Source of the DNA: Flavobacterium sp. KMS
Lineage (GTDB): Bacteria; Bacteroidota; Bacteroidia; Flavobacteriales; Flavobacteriaceae
Length of the DNA stretch: 64,000 nucleotides
Direction: 5' to 3'
Assembly (NCBI RefSeq): GCF_000813005.1
Contig: NZ_JSYP01000021.1
Span: forward strand, 28,197-92,196
The position numbers and the translations under genes are program-made. The notes under the pieces are model-generated. The model was not told where the DNA came from, searched no databases, and saw only the letters and a list, made by a program, of their open reading frames with translations. Positions 8,719-18,104 of the stretch are shown one piece after another (the first letter of the stretch is position 1; each line of letters opens with the position of its first letter).

Positions 8719-10007
8719 TGGAAAAGCAAATCATTAACCACGAGCCTTTTTTAAAAACAATAAATAATTATATGTTTATTGTTTTACTACTTATGATAGC
8801 CTGTTTTTTTACATGGAGTGAAAATGTAAATATTACAAGAGCTATAAAAGTAGTTGGGCGCATGGGACTTATGTTTTCTTCAATTGCTATATATTATAAA
8901 ATAATTCGTTATGGAGCAGTACATACATTAAGTTATAAAAACATTTTTTCACCCTTATTTTACTTTGGTTATTTAGCATTGGGGTTTTTATCCTTTATGT
9001 GGAGTACAAATCCTGGTTTTAGTGCCTTACAATGGTTTATGACTTTTCAAAGCCTTGTTTTCGCCTTTTTTTTTATTAAAAGTATAAAAACATTAGATGC
9101 CTTTTTTGAAGGGCATACAATTCGGCTTTATCATCTTTTAGGCAATTCTGTATTTGTTTTACAAATCATATTTGTTGTGGGAATGTGGATCGATCCTGAT
9201 ACTTTTTTCAGGCTTACCAATGGAGGAGAAGAAGCCAGATTGGGAGGCGTAATGATGAATCCAAACGAGCTAGGAATGCTCGCAGGAGTGGGTGTTGCCT
9301 GCCTTATTTTTGATTTGTACAGAAAAAAAAGTAAAGTATGGACAATACTAAAAATACTTGTAATATTTTATGCTTTATTCATGACAGGCTCAAGATCTTC
9401 GTTAATAGGAGTACTTTTAATTATTTTTTTTCATATCAATCAAACTAAAAAGAAAGGATTAAAACTAGCTATAATAGCCGGAGTGCTCATGGTAGTTCCT
9501 TTTGCAATAAATCAAATTATCTTAAAAGGAGGTGATGAAAAGCGTCTGGAAGAAATACTAACCCTAACAGGGCGATTGCCCTTTTGGCAAGCATTAATAA
9601 CCGAAGGTTTGCCCAGAGAACCATTATTAGGTTTTGGTTATATGAGGATCGATTATAAAGAGTTTTTTCAAAGTGTTCATACTTACCCTGGTAAGATGAC
9701 GCATAATACTTTTATGCAGGTATTAATGAACTTAGGATTTGTTGGTCTATGCATAGCCATCTTTCAATTATTTTTTACTTTCCGGGCATTCATCTACGAG
9801 GATAAAGAAAATCGTCTGATGCTCATCGGAATCCTTATTCCTGTTTTAATAAATTCATTTACCGAGTTTGGAATTTTTGGCGAAAGCAATTATGGAATTT
9901 TATTTTATCAGATGATCATTTTTTCCGTTTGCTTTAAAACAAACAAGCATTTTACTTCAGAGCAGAAAATTTATTTAAGGAAAAGAAGACCTGATCTTGT
10001 TACATAA
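8715..10007 (+). CDS. O-antigen ligase/polymerase (Wzy-like) family protein
   Basis: 430 residues with about 10-11 membrane helices and a Wzy_C-type segment (FMTGSRSSLIGVLL, about residues 221-234) followed by a large periplasmic loop (about 265-345, containing LTGRLPFW). It starts in an ATGATG overlapping the stop of the preceding glycosyltransferase gene, so the two are translationally coupled. It is probably the repeat-unit polymerase of the locus. WaaL-type ligases share the fold, but the Wza/Wzc/Wzx context favours Wzy. It is the last gene of the first exopolysaccharide block; a new dyad/promoter follows. Confidence 0.85.
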   Translation: MMEKQIINHEPFLKTINNYMFIVLLLMIACFFTWSENVNITRAIKVVGRMGLMFSSIAIYYKIIRYGAVHTLSYKNIFSPLFYFGYLALGFLSFMWSTNPGFSALQWFMTFQSLVFAFFFIKSIKTLDAFFEGHTIRLYHLLGNSVFVLQIIFVVGMWIDPDTFFRLTNGGEEARLGGVMMNPNELGMLAGVGVACLIFDLYRKKSKVWTILKILVIFYALFMTGSRSSLIGVLLIIFFHINQTKKKGLKLAIIAGVLMVVPFAINQIILKGGDEKRLEEILTLTGRLPFWQALITEGLPREPLLGFGYMRIDYKEFFQSVHTYPGKMTHNTFMQVLMNLGFVGLCIAIFQLFFTFRAFIYEDKENRLMLIGILIPVLINSFTEFGIFGESNYGILFYQMIIFSVCFKTNKHFTSEQKIYLRKRRPDLVT

Positions 10008-10011
10008 TTGA

Positions 10012-10115
10012 TTTCCAAAAATATATATATATTCCAAAATATGGAAATTCCAAAATGATTTAAAACTTGTAACTTATTGATTTTAATGATTTTACATTTT
10101 AGGCACGGTTTTCCA
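10012..10115 (+). promoter_or_regulatory. Dyad plus weak sigma-54-like promoter of block 2
   Basis: The gap between the polymerase and the next gene contains TTCCAAAATATGGAA at 10032-10046 (centre 10039), flanked by extra half-sites TTTCCAAAA (10012-10020) and TTCCAAAAT (10048-10056). Sixty-three bases from the dyad centre lies AGGCACGGTTTTCC: the GGCACG half at 10102-10107 matches the -24 consensus, while the -12 position reads CCA instead of GC. The spacing equals that of block 1. Function is inferred. Confidence 0.45.
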
Positions 10116-10143
10116 AATAGATTGATTAATAAACTTTCTTATT

Positions 10144-12504
10144 ATGGAAAATATATTTAGTAAAATCGGATACACTATTTCTAATCAAAAAAATAGTGAA
10201 CAGGATATCGTTCAGAATGTTCTATTTATCAAAAATCTAAACGGGAGTATCAGATGGATTTGGAACGCAGAGAACAGCAAACCTCTTTTCTTGAAGTTTT
10301 ATAACGTTGGAGGCATTCGGGCTAAGATCTTTACTTTGGCAGTTAAACTAATTTTTGTCTTGAGAGTACAAAAGATAGTTTTCAATAAAAAGAAATACTA
10401 TTTTAAAAAAGAAGAAAATTCATTTTTTGATTGCCAGGAAAATTGGGCATTATTTACAGGCACCATGGGTTCTAATAATAAAGCTATTTTATATGCCGAT
10501 GCATCATTCTTTAAAATAGCAACTACTGTTAAGGCTAAGAGATTAATTAAATCAGAGCATAAAATCTTATCGAATATCACTTTTGATTTTTTTAAAATCC
10601 CCAAATCAAAACAAATTTCAGAAAATGTAGTTCAATTTTCAGATATAACTTGTGGAGGGACACGTACTAATAAAATTGAAATTGCACATCTGAAAGCATT
10701 AACAGAAATGAATTTTAGAGGACATAATTTAATACAAATTAAAGATTGGGAATTATTTAAAGATTTAAAATTTGATTTTATTATGACCAATGATAGCAGA
10801 CTTCCTATAAACATGATGAGAAAAATCAGCATGCTTTTAAACGAAATATCTGAAGATGATTATATTAATGTCTCGCTTTCTCACGGCGATTTTACATCAT
10901 GGAATATGTTTGAGAGTGAAGAAAAAATTTCATTGTATGATTGGGAGCTATTTGCTTTTGACAGATCTACAGGATTTGATTATTTCCACTTTATTATACA
11001 ACAAGGAATTTTGATAGATAAAAAATCCTGGAAAGAGATTTATATCGATATAAAAGAGCAATGTAGAGGAGAATCTGCCAGCTTTTTATTTGATTATGAT
11101 CTGGAGATACTTCATAAATATTTAAAATATTATCTTCTTATAAACTGTATTAACTACCTAAAAATATATGCAGCACAAGATAAATGGCATATACAAGTTG
11201 ATTGGTTATTGCAAGTTTGGAATGATGCTTTAAATAGTTTTGTCATAAAAGCAAAAACCGCCAGAGAACTTATAATCATGGATATTTTTGATGCATTGCA
11301 AAATCAAAAATATGCAACAATTAAATTTCATGATGGTCACCCTGAGCAACTTAGTGTTAATTCGGATATTGATATCTTAATAAATAAAGATCTATCTGCG
11401 TCAATTTTAAAGCTGATTAAAAGCCATTCATTAGTTGCCAAAGTTTCTCAAAACAAAAAGTCATTTATGAATTCATTACAGTTAGTAATGATTGATGGGA
11501 CGATTTTAGCTATTGATTTAATTTGGGAATTTAAAAGAAAAAATATCATTTTTTTGGATGCTAAGAAAGCTTTGAAACATGCTTATGTTAACAATTTTGG
11601 AGTAAAAAGTTTATCCTTTAAGGATACTCAAAAATACATAAGTGCCTTTTATATTCTGAACAATGTAGCAATTCCTAGAAAATATAAATTGTATATCAAA
11701 GAAGAGAAGCATCAAGTAGTAAAAAAGACTACTAATAATAGTTTACAAAGCATTACTTCTCCAAAAACAGATTTGTTAAAACAGCTTTGGGAAAAAAGAG
11801 AAAACAAAGGAATCTACTATTTTAGAAATTCATTCTACTATTTGTATGATACGGTTTTTAGAAGTTTCTCCAGAGGATATATAATAACTTTTAGTGGTGT
11901 TGATGGAGCTGGAAAATCTACTATAATCGAAAACGTAAAAATTATGATAGAAAAACAACTAAGAAAACCAGTAGTTGTTTTGCGCCATCGCCCTTCGGTA
12001 TTGCCAATTATTAGTACTCTTTTTAGAGGAAAAAAGGCTCAGGAAAGTTTTGAAAACACGCTTCCTCATTCAGGAACTAATAAAAGTTTAGTATCATCTT
12101 TAATTCGGTTTATGTATTATTATGTTGATTATTTTCTTGGTCAGTTTATTATTTTTATCAAATATACTATCAGAGGATATGTTGTAATCTATGATCGTTA
12201 CTATTTTGATTTTATAGAAGATAGTAAAAGAAGCAATCTTATTTTGTCAAAAAAAATAGCATTATTAGGCTATAAGTTGTTGCTCAAACCTAAATTCAAT
12301 TTTTTTCTTTTTGCAGATTCTGGAACAATTCTTAGTCGAAAAAAAGAGCTAGATGAGAACGTTATAAATGAACTAACTACAAACTATCAGAACCTTTTTA
12401 GTAAACTGGATAAAAGAAGTAACACAGCAGTTTACAAAACAATTGAAAACAAAGAAATTAATCAGACGCTACATATTGTTTTACAAACTTTAATTAATAG
12501 ATAA
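10144..12504 (+). CDS. Three-module protein: APH-like kinase, nucleotidyltransferase-like, thymidylate-kinase-like
   Basis: 786 residues. The N-terminal ~350 residues carry the aminoglycoside/choline-kinase catalytic pattern: LSHGDFTSWN at about 245-254 and a metal-binding-like DWE at about 266-268. A central segment contains NSDIDILINKDL near residue 405, resembling the GS-D-x-D core of small nucleotidyltransferases. The C-terminal ~220 residues begin with FSGVDGAGKST (about 582-592), a thymidylate-kinase-type P-loop, followed by YDRYYFDF resembling the DR(Y/F) region. No membrane helix. It heads the second exopolysaccharide block and abuts an acyltransferase gene by one base, so a role in preparing or phosphorylating a glycan or precursor is plausible. 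The substrate is unknown and the module boundaries are approximate. Confidence 0.75.
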   Translation: MENIFSKIGYTISNQKNSEQDIVQNVLFIKNLNGSIRWIWNAENSKPLFLKFYNVGGIRAKIFTLAVKLIFVLRVQKIVFNKKKYYFKKEENSFFDCQENWALFTGTMGSNNKAILYADASFFKIATTVKAKRLIKSEHKILSNITFDFFKIPKSKQISENVVQFSDITCGGTRTNKIEIAHLKALTEMNFRGHNLIQIKDWELFKDLKFDFIMTNDSRLPINMMRKISMLLNEISEDDYINVSLSHGDFTSWNMFESEEKISLYDWELFAFDRSTGFDYFHFIIQQGILIDKKSWKEIYIDIKEQCRGESASFLFDYDLEILHKYLKYYLLINCINYLKIYAAQDKWHIQVDWLLQVWNDALNSFVIKAKTARELIIMDIFDALQNQKYATIKFHDGHPEQLSVNSDIDILINKDLSASILKLIKSHSLVAKVSQNKKSFMNSLQLVMIDGTILAIDLIWEFKRKNIIFLDAKKALKHAYVNNFGVKSLSFKDTQKYISAFYILNNVAIPRKYKLYIKEEKHQVVKKTTNNSLQSITSPKTDLLKQLWEKRENKGIYYFRNSFYYLYDTVFRSFSRGYIITFSGVDGAGKSTIIENVKIMIEKQLRKPVVVLRHRPSVLPIISTLFRGKKAQESFENTLPHSGTNKSLVSSLIRFMYYYVDYFLGQFIIFIKYTIRGYVVIYDRYYFDFIEDSKRSNLILSKKIALLGYKLLLKPKFNFFLFADSGTILSRKKELDENVINELTTNYQNLFSKLDKRSNTAVYKTIENKEINQTLHIVLQTLINR

Positions 12505-12505
12505 T

Positions 12506-13195
12506 ATGAAAGCTCTTTTACAAAAACTAATACAATTTCGTAACCCTGCTTTTAAGTTTGATGAGAGTTTAGATTCATTAGCGTTATTACAATTTTTTTG
12601 GATACAAGGCATCGCTATTATAAGAGGTTTATTTGTTTTTATTTATTTCAAAAAGGCAAAAGGACTTATGCTTGGCAGAGCAGTTACTTTTTTTAATCCT
12701 TCAAAAATTCATTGGGGCAAGTTTTTACGATTAGGTAATCATGTAGCAATTTCGGCCTTGGGCAAAAATGGTATTTGGTTTGGAAATAATGTAAGCATAG
12801 GAGCTTTTAGCCGAATAATTATTTCGACTTCATTAAATAATTTAGGTAATGGGATTATAATAGGTAATAATGTTGGTATTGGAGAATTTGCTTATCTAGG
12901 AGGAGCTGGTGGTCTTGAAATTGGAGATGATTGTATAGTGGGGCAGTATTTAAGTTGTCATCCTGAGAATCATAATTATGAGCAGTATGATATTTTAATA
13001 AGACATCAGGGAGTAACCAGAAAAGGAATAAAAATAGGTAAAAATTGCTGGATTGGAAGCAAAGTGACCATTTTAGATGGTGTAGAAATAGGCGAAGGTT
13101 GTGTAATAGCAGCAGGAAGTGTAGTTACTAAATCGTTTCCTAGAGATTGTATTATTGGAGGGGTACCTTCTAAACTTTTAAAAACGAGATCATGA
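12506..13195 (+). CDS. Hexapeptide-repeat acyltransferase
   Basis: 229 residues with left-handed beta-helix repeats from about residue 65 to the end (IGNNVGIG, IGDDCIVG, IGKNCWIG, IGEGCVIA) and the typical C-terminal GGVPSKLLK. The HPENHNY segment is in the place of the catalytic-histidine loop of WcaF/maltose O-acetyltransferase-like enzymes. It likely transfers an acetyl group to a sugar of the exopolysaccharide repeat. One base separates it from the preceding gene, and its stop overlaps the next ATG (ATGA). Confidence 0.88.
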   Translation: MKALLQKLIQFRNPAFKFDESLDSLALLQFFWIQGIAIIRGLFVFIYFKKAKGLMLGRAVTFFNPSKIHWGKFLRLGNHVAISALGKNGIWFGNNVSIGAFSRIIISTSLNNLGNGIIIGNNVGIGEFAYLGGAGGLEIGDDCIVGQYLSCHPENHNYEQYDILIRHQGVTRKGIKIGKNCWIGSKVTILDGVEIGEGCVIAAGSVVTKSFPRDCIIGGVPSKLLKTRS

Positions 13196-14418
13196 GCACT
13201 AAAATCATTTTGGCTAGTTGTTATGCCGTAAATCCATATAAAGGATCTGAAGACGGAATGGGATGGAATTTTATAAGACAGATTGCTCGTTTTAATAAAG
13301 TAATAGCTGTTACCAGAGAAAATAATAAAGATGCTATTGAATCGTATATGCTGCAAAATCCTGATGCTATTTACAACAATATAACTTTTATATATTTTGA
13401 TCTTCCGTACTGGATGAGATTTTGGAAAAAAGGAAGTCGTGGTGCCATGCTGTATTATTATATGTGGCAAAAAGGAATCGTTAATCATATAAAAAGAAAG
13501 AAGCTCAATTTTGATATTGTTCACAATGTTAACTTTCATAATGACTGGACGCCAAGTTTTTTATGGAAACTAGAAAAACCTATGGTTTGGGGACCTGTAG
13601 GGCATCATCCACTTATTCCAAGTGTTTATTTAAAACCCTATTCATTTAAATATATTATTAAAGATCGCCTTACCTGGCTTATAAAAAATTTATTTTGGAA
13701 CTACTCTTCAGGTCTTAAAAAGACTATAAAAAATGCAAGCCATATATGGTGTATGAACACAGGTGTGGTAGAAAAACTTAATCTTAGTGGAAGCTCTTAT
13801 TCGGTATTCCCATCAGTAGCTTCAGAAGATTTTAGCAAAGCCAATGCCATCATAAAAAATAGCTTCCATGTTATAAGTGCCGGACGCTTTGTACCTCTTA
13901 AAGGGTTTGACCTCACCATTCGTTCTTTTATTGCGTTTTTAAATTCTATTTCTCTGCCAGAACGTGCTAATTGTAAATTAACATTAGTTGGATCAGGTCC
14001 AGAAAAAGTTTTTTATGAAAAAATAATAGCAGAGAGTAATATGGGGGATAATGTTGAAATAATTGAATGGATAGAGCGCAAAGAACTGATGAAACTGTAT
14101 GATAAAGCAACTGTTTTTATGTTTCCATCACATGAAGGGGCAGGAATGGTTGTGGCCGAAGCTTTATCGTATGGATTGCCTGTAATATGTCTTGATAATA
14201 TTGGTCCGGGCCAATACATTACAGCAAAATGTGGTTTTGTAATTCCTCATTCAGATTATTCCTCAACGATTTTTAATCTGAAAGAAGCATTAAATAAATT
14301 GTATTTGAGTAATACATTACTTTTAGAAATGAGCACTAATGCCAGAAAACGCTATATAGAAAGATTTACATGGGAGAGTAGAGGAGAGCATTTAAATACA
14401 ATTTATAATAATTTATAA
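13192..14418 (+). CDS. Glycosyltransferase family 4
   Basis: 408 residues with a two-domain GT-B layout. The N-terminal region has YKGSEDGMGWNF (about residues 15-26), typical of GT4 acceptor domains. The donor domain contains VISAGRFVPLKGFDL (about 225-240) and the motif HEGAGMVVAEALSYGLP (about 311-327). ATGA overlap with the acyltransferase gene implies coupled translation. It is one of the sugar-adding enzymes of exopolysaccharide block 2; sugar specificity cannot be inferred. Confidence 0.88.
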   Translation: MSTKIILASCYAVNPYKGSEDGMGWNFIRQIARFNKVIAVTRENNKDAIESYMLQNPDAIYNNITFIYFDLPYWMRFWKKGSRGAMLYYYMWQKGIVNHIKRKKLNFDIVHNVNFHNDWTPSFLWKLEKPMVWGPVGHHPLIPSVYLKPYSFKYIIKDRLTWLIKNLFWNYSSGLKKTIKNASHIWCMNTGVVEKLNLSGSSYSVFPSVASEDFSKANAIIKNSFHVISAGRFVPLKGFDLTIRSFIAFLNSISLPERANCKLTLVGSGPEKVFYEKIIAESNMGDNVEIIEWIERKELMKLYDKATVFMFPSHEGAGMVVAEALSYGLPVICLDNIGPGQYITAKCGFVIPHSDYSSTIFNLKEALNKLYLSNTLLLEMSTNARKRYIERFTWESRGEHLNTIYNNL

Positions 14419-14419
14419 G

Positions 14420-15490
14420 ATGAGAGTTATTGCAATTCATTTATTAAACGATTACAGCGGAAGCCCTAAAGTACTTAAGCAGTTACTTGCAGGATGGGCA
14501 AAAAAAGGCGTCGACTTGCATTTATACACTTGCAGTGGGAGGGAAGGTTTTTTGTCAGGACTACCAGATGTAAAATACCATTTTTACTGGTATAAATTTA
14601 TGAAGAATCCTTTACTGAGACTCCTTTTTCTTACAAGCAGCCAATTTTTGCTAGCCTTTAAACTGTTGTTTAGCTTAAAAAAGAATGATGTGGTGTATAT
14701 AAATACCGTACTTCCTTTTGGAGCAGCCATTGCTGGAAAAGTAAGAGGCAATAAAGTGATTTACCATGTGCATGAAACAAGTATGAAACCTCTAGTATTC
14801 AAGAAATTTCTTTTTGGAGTTTTAAATTTATTTGCTGATGAGGTTGTTTATGTTTCTAATTTTTTAGCCAATAAAGAACCCGTAAATATTAAAAAAAGAA
14901 TCATATACAATGTTTTAGAAGAGGATTTTGTGAAATTGGCCTTGGCCAATAAAAACCAGGAAAAAGAAAAAAAGATTGTTTTAATGATCTGTTCATTAAA
15001 GGGGTATAAAGGAGTAAATGAATTTTTAGAATTAGCACAAACTAATCCAGGATATATTTTTAAATTGGTTGTGAATGCAACAATTATAGAAATTCAGCAA
15101 TATTTTAATGCTATAAAACTTCCTGAAAATTTATTCATTTATCCCACACAAACCGATACACATTCCTTTTATAGCGAAGCAAGTGTTGTATTGAATTTAT
15201 CAGATCCTAAACTTTGGGTCGAAACATTTGGTTTAACAATTCTTGAAGCCATGGCATACGGTCTTCCTACCATAGTTCCTCCTGTAGGTGGTGTTACAGA
15301 ACTTGTTATAGAGGGTAAAAATGGCTATTTGATTGAAAGCAAAAGAATTGATAAAATATCTGATAATTTAAAAGAACTTCTTGAGAATAAAGTATTGTAT
15401 AAATCGATGAGTAATAATGCTTTTGAAATGAGTAAGCTTTTTAGTTTGGAATATTTTGAAAAACAATCAGCTGAAATAATTTTCCAATAA
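14420..15490 (+). CDS. Glycosyltransferase family 4
   Basis: 356 residues. The N-terminal domain has NDYSGSPKVLKQLL (about 10-23), typical of GT4 enzymes. The C-terminal donor-binding domain has MICSLKGYKGVNEFLEL (about 190-206) and ETFGLTILEAMAYGLPTI (about 270-288), including the EX7E pattern. It starts one base after the previous stop and is the last gene of block 2, before a third copy of the dyad/sigma-54-like region. It probably extends the lipid-linked repeat unit in the cytoplasm. Confidence 0.87.
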   Translation: MRVIAIHLLNDYSGSPKVLKQLLAGWAKKGVDLHLYTCSGREGFLSGLPDVKYHFYWYKFMKNPLLRLLFLTSSQFLLAFKLLFSLKKNDVVYINTVLPFGAAIAGKVRGNKVIYHVHETSMKPLVFKKFLFGVLNLFADEVVYVSNFLANKEPVNIKKRIIYNVLEEDFVKLALANKNQEKEKKIVLMICSLKGYKGVNEFLELAQTNPGYIFKLVVNATIIEIQQYFNAIKLPENLFIYPTQTDTHSFYSEASVVLNLSDPKLWVETFGLTILEAMAYGLPTIVPPVGGVTELVIEGKNGYLIESKRIDKISDNLKELLENKVLYKSMSNNAFEMSKLFSLEYFEKQSAEIIFQ

Positions 15491-15501
15491 ATGAAAGGCA
15501 A

Positions 15502-15589
15502 ATCCAAAATATGGAAGTTTTTAAAAGTGAGTAAATCGTAAATACTTGGTAATTAAGTAGATGTGTTTAAAGCATGGTTTTGGCAAAGC
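15502..15589 (+). promoter_or_regulatory. Dyad plus sigma-54-like promoter of block 3
   Basis: TCCAAAATATGGA at 15503-15515 (centre 15509) is identical over 13 bases to the dyad core before 10144. Sixty-seven bases further on lies ATGGTTTTGGCAAAGCAT, with the GG-N10-GC spacing of a -24/-12 promoter (GG 15576-15577, GC 15588-15589), about 22 bases before the ATG at 15611. The -24 element (TGGTTTT) is weaker than consensus. Function is inferred. Confidence 0.5.
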
Positions 15590-15610
15590 ATATTACAAAT
15601 ACAATAAGCT

Positions 15611-16819
15611 ATGAAAAATAAAAGAATCGCCATTATTGGCACAGTAGGTTTACCAGCAAAATATGGGGGATTTGAAACCCTTGCAGATCATCTAGTAACT
15701 AACTTATCAGACAAGTATGATTTTACTGTTTATTGTTCTAAAAAGAAATATACAAAAGAAGAACAGCTAGTTTGGTATAAAGGAGCAAAATTGCACTATA
15801 TTCCTTTAGAAGCAAATGGGATTCAAAGTATTCCTTATGATTCTCTTTCTATACTTCATGCCTTAATGAAAAATGATGTTTTATTAATATTAGGAGTAGC
15901 AGGAGCTTGGTTAATACCATTTATTAGGCTTTTTACAAGTAAGAAAGTGATAATCTCTATAGATGGCATCGAGTGGAAGAGAGATAAATGGTCGTTATTG
16001 GCAAAACTATATTTATGGTGGTCTGAGATGATTGCTGTTAAATATTCGCATATCGACATTTCAGACAATGAATCTATACAAGATTATACAGCCATACGAT
16101 ATAAAACCTTAAGCCGTGTTATTGAGTATGGAGCTGACCATACAATGAAAGTTATTCCTATAAAAGATGATTTAAAAAAATATCCTTTTTTAAAAACGAA
16201 ATATGCTGTAAAAGTTTGCAGAATAGAACCAGAGAACAATGTACACTTAGTATTAGAAGCATTTAGAATAAATAAAAAAATGGCTTTAGTTCTTGTGGGT
16301 AACTGGAATAATAGTGTTTATGGGCAAAAATTAAAAGAAAAATATAAAGATATAGCCAATATTCATTTATTTGATCCGATATACAATCAGCGGGAAATCG
16401 ATTTGATAAGAGGAAACGCAACGTTATATATTCACGGACATTCTGCAGGAGGCACTAACCCTTCACTTGTAGAGGCAATGTATTTAAAGCTTCCTGTTCT
16501 TGCTTTTAAAGTTTCATATAATATTACAACTACAGAAGGTAAAGCAATCTATTTCTCATCTGTAGAAGATTTAGTTAAAGAATTGGGTACATTATCTCCC
16601 CTAAAATTAATAAGCCTAGCCAATGAAATGGTATTAATTGCTGAAAGAAGATATACTTGGAAAAACATTTCTAAGCTATATGAATTGTTAATAAAAGAAG
16701 CTCTTTCAATTAAAAGTAAAGTGGGGGTTACTTCTGAATTACAAAATCTGGATGCTTCTTTTTTGCAAGAATTTCAATTGTTACACATAAATAACAGTAA
16801 TTTATTTTACGAAAACTAA
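15611..16819 (+). CDS. Glycosyltransferase with DUF1972 N-terminal domain
   Basis: 402 residues. The first ~185 residues form a DUF1972 domain (IGTVGLPAKYGGFETLADH near residues 9-27), found in beta-rhamnosyltransferase-like enzymes such as Cps2T. The C-terminal domain has the donor-site pattern HGHSAGGTNPSLVEAMYLKL (about 276-295). By family it may be a rhamnosyl- or galactosyltransferase that adds an early sugar of the repeat unit. It is the first gene of block 3 and is followed six bases later by the initiating phosphoglycosyltransferase. Confidence 0.87.
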   Translation: MKNKRIAIIGTVGLPAKYGGFETLADHLVTNLSDKYDFTVYCSKKKYTKEEQLVWYKGAKLHYIPLEANGIQSIPYDSLSILHALMKNDVLLILGVAGAWLIPFIRLFTSKKVIISIDGIEWKRDKWSLLAKLYLWWSEMIAVKYSHIDISDNESIQDYTAIRYKTLSRVIEYGADHTMKVIPIKDDLKKYPFLKTKYAVKVCRIEPENNVHLVLEAFRINKKMALVLVGNWNNSVYGQKLKEKYKDIANIHLFDPIYNQREIDLIRGNATLYIHGHSAGGTNPSLVEAMYLKLPVLAFKVSYNITTTEGKAIYFSSVEDLVKELGTLSPLKLISLANEMVLIAERRYTWKNISKLYELLIKEALSIKSKVGVTSELQNLDASFLQEFQLLHINNSNLFYEN

Positions 16820-16825
16820 CCAATC

Positions 16826-17905
16826 ATGAAAACAATACTTGAAATTTTATCGTACGGATTATTATCCTTGATTTTAACCCTTGTTTTTGTTCCAATGATT
16901 AGGAAAATTGCAATAAAAGTGAATCTTGTTGATAAGCCTAATTATAGAAAAGTTCATTTAAGCGCAGTGCCTTTGGTTGGTGGAATTTCAATAGCTTTAG
17001 CTGTATTAGTTACTATTTTTACTTCAAGTTTCAGAGTTATTTTTCTTAAAGAATACTTCCCAATATTTGCGGCAGCAATGGTTTTGTTGATCGTTGGAGT
17101 TATTGATGATAAAAAAGATATAAAAGCAAAATACAAATTAATTATTCAGGTACTTTTAGCTCTTATAATTGCATTTTCAGGTACAAGAATAACATCATTA
17201 TATGGGTTGTTTGGAGTTTATGAAATTGTAATTTGGCAACAATATATAGTCACAATTTTGACGATAACAGGTGTTGTCAATGCCTTTAATCTTATGGATG
17301 GAGTTGATGGTTTAATTGGAGGGCTATCTTTATTAGGATTTTTAATTTTATTTTTTGTGGCTATTTATTTTAAGGATTATAACTTGGCTTTTTCAAGCGC
17401 ATTATTTATCGGAGCCGTTTTAGGTTTCTTAAAATTTAACTTAGGCAAGAAAAAGATTTTTATGGGAGATTCAGGTTCCTTATTTATCGGTTTCATTTTA
17501 ATTACAGAAGCAATAAAGCTTTTGCAAAAACAGCAAATATATAAAGACCACAATTGTAGTTACACTATAATACTACTTATTCTGTTTTTCTCAATTCCAG
17601 TTTTAGATTCTTTGCGGGTTTACATGGGAAGAATTAAAAGAGGTAATTCCCCCTTTAGTGCAGATAAATCACATTTACATCATTTACTTCTAGGAACAGG
17701 ACTTAATCATAAAAAGACGACACTCGTGGTTAGTGCTATTTTTGTATTCTTACTTTTTATTGCGTTGATGTTGCGATATTTTGTGTCAATTACTTTTATA
17801 ATAGCTATTAGTATTATTGCATTTTCAACTATAATCAGAGTGCTTTTAATGATTAATAAACTTCATCTGTGGAGACTTAAATTAAAAAAACTGGAAAATA
17901 GATAA
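16826..17905 (+). CDS. MraY/WecA-family undecaprenyl-phosphate sugar-1-phosphate transferase
   Basis: 359 residues and about 10-11 membrane helices. Family signatures are in order: DKPNYRKVH (about residues 37-45), GVIDDKKDIKAKYK (about 91-104) with the catalytic Asp pair, NAFNLMDGVDGLIGG (about 152-166), FMGDSGSLFIGF (about 212-223) and the histidine motif DKSHLHHLLL (about 280-289). It transfers a sugar-1-phosphate (often GlcNAc-1-P) to undecaprenyl phosphate, so it probably starts repeat-unit synthesis for the locus. Last gene of the exopolysaccharide cluster. Confidence 0.92.
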   Translation: MKTILEILSYGLLSLILTLVFVPMIRKIAIKVNLVDKPNYRKVHLSAVPLVGGISIALAVLVTIFTSSFRVIFLKEYFPIFAAAMVLLIVGVIDDKKDIKAKYKLIIQVLLALIIAFSGTRITSLYGLFGVYEIVIWQQYIVTILTITGVVNAFNLMDGVDGLIGGLSLLGFLILFFVAIYFKDYNLAFSSALFIGAVLGFLKFNLGKKKIFMGDSGSLFIGFILITEAIKLLQKQQIYKDHNCSYTIILLILFFSIPVLDSLRVYMGRIKRGNSPFSADKSHLHHLLLGTGLNHKKTTLVVSAIFVFLLFIALMLRYFVSITFIIAISIIAFSTIIRVLLMINKLHLWRLKLKKLENR

Positions 17906-18104
17906 AACGTTGTTTTATATGCAAAGACTTTTCTTAATTCTATTATCCTTTTTTAATAAAGGTATTATATAAAATAGAAGTTGAATAAGTATACCAAATG
18001 AAAGATTATCTTATCACTGAGAATGCAGGATCTGTTTAATATCTGTTTTTCAAATGCACTATGGTTTGGTAACATTTAAATTGTAACTAGTTAAAAAAAT
18101 AATC

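Noticed and set aside
13006..13539. Minus-strand open frame of 177 codons
   Set aside because: Lies antisense to the acyltransferase and glycosyltransferase genes, both with clear domain motifs; composition fits a shadow frame.
18061..18080. ATGGTTTGGTAACATTTA upstream of the SDR gene as a sigma-54 promoter (a similar sequence occurs at 28939-28956)
   Set aside because: No GC at the right distance from GG and no TCC-N7-GGA dyad upstream; similarity between the two sites is probably chance in AT-rich DNA.
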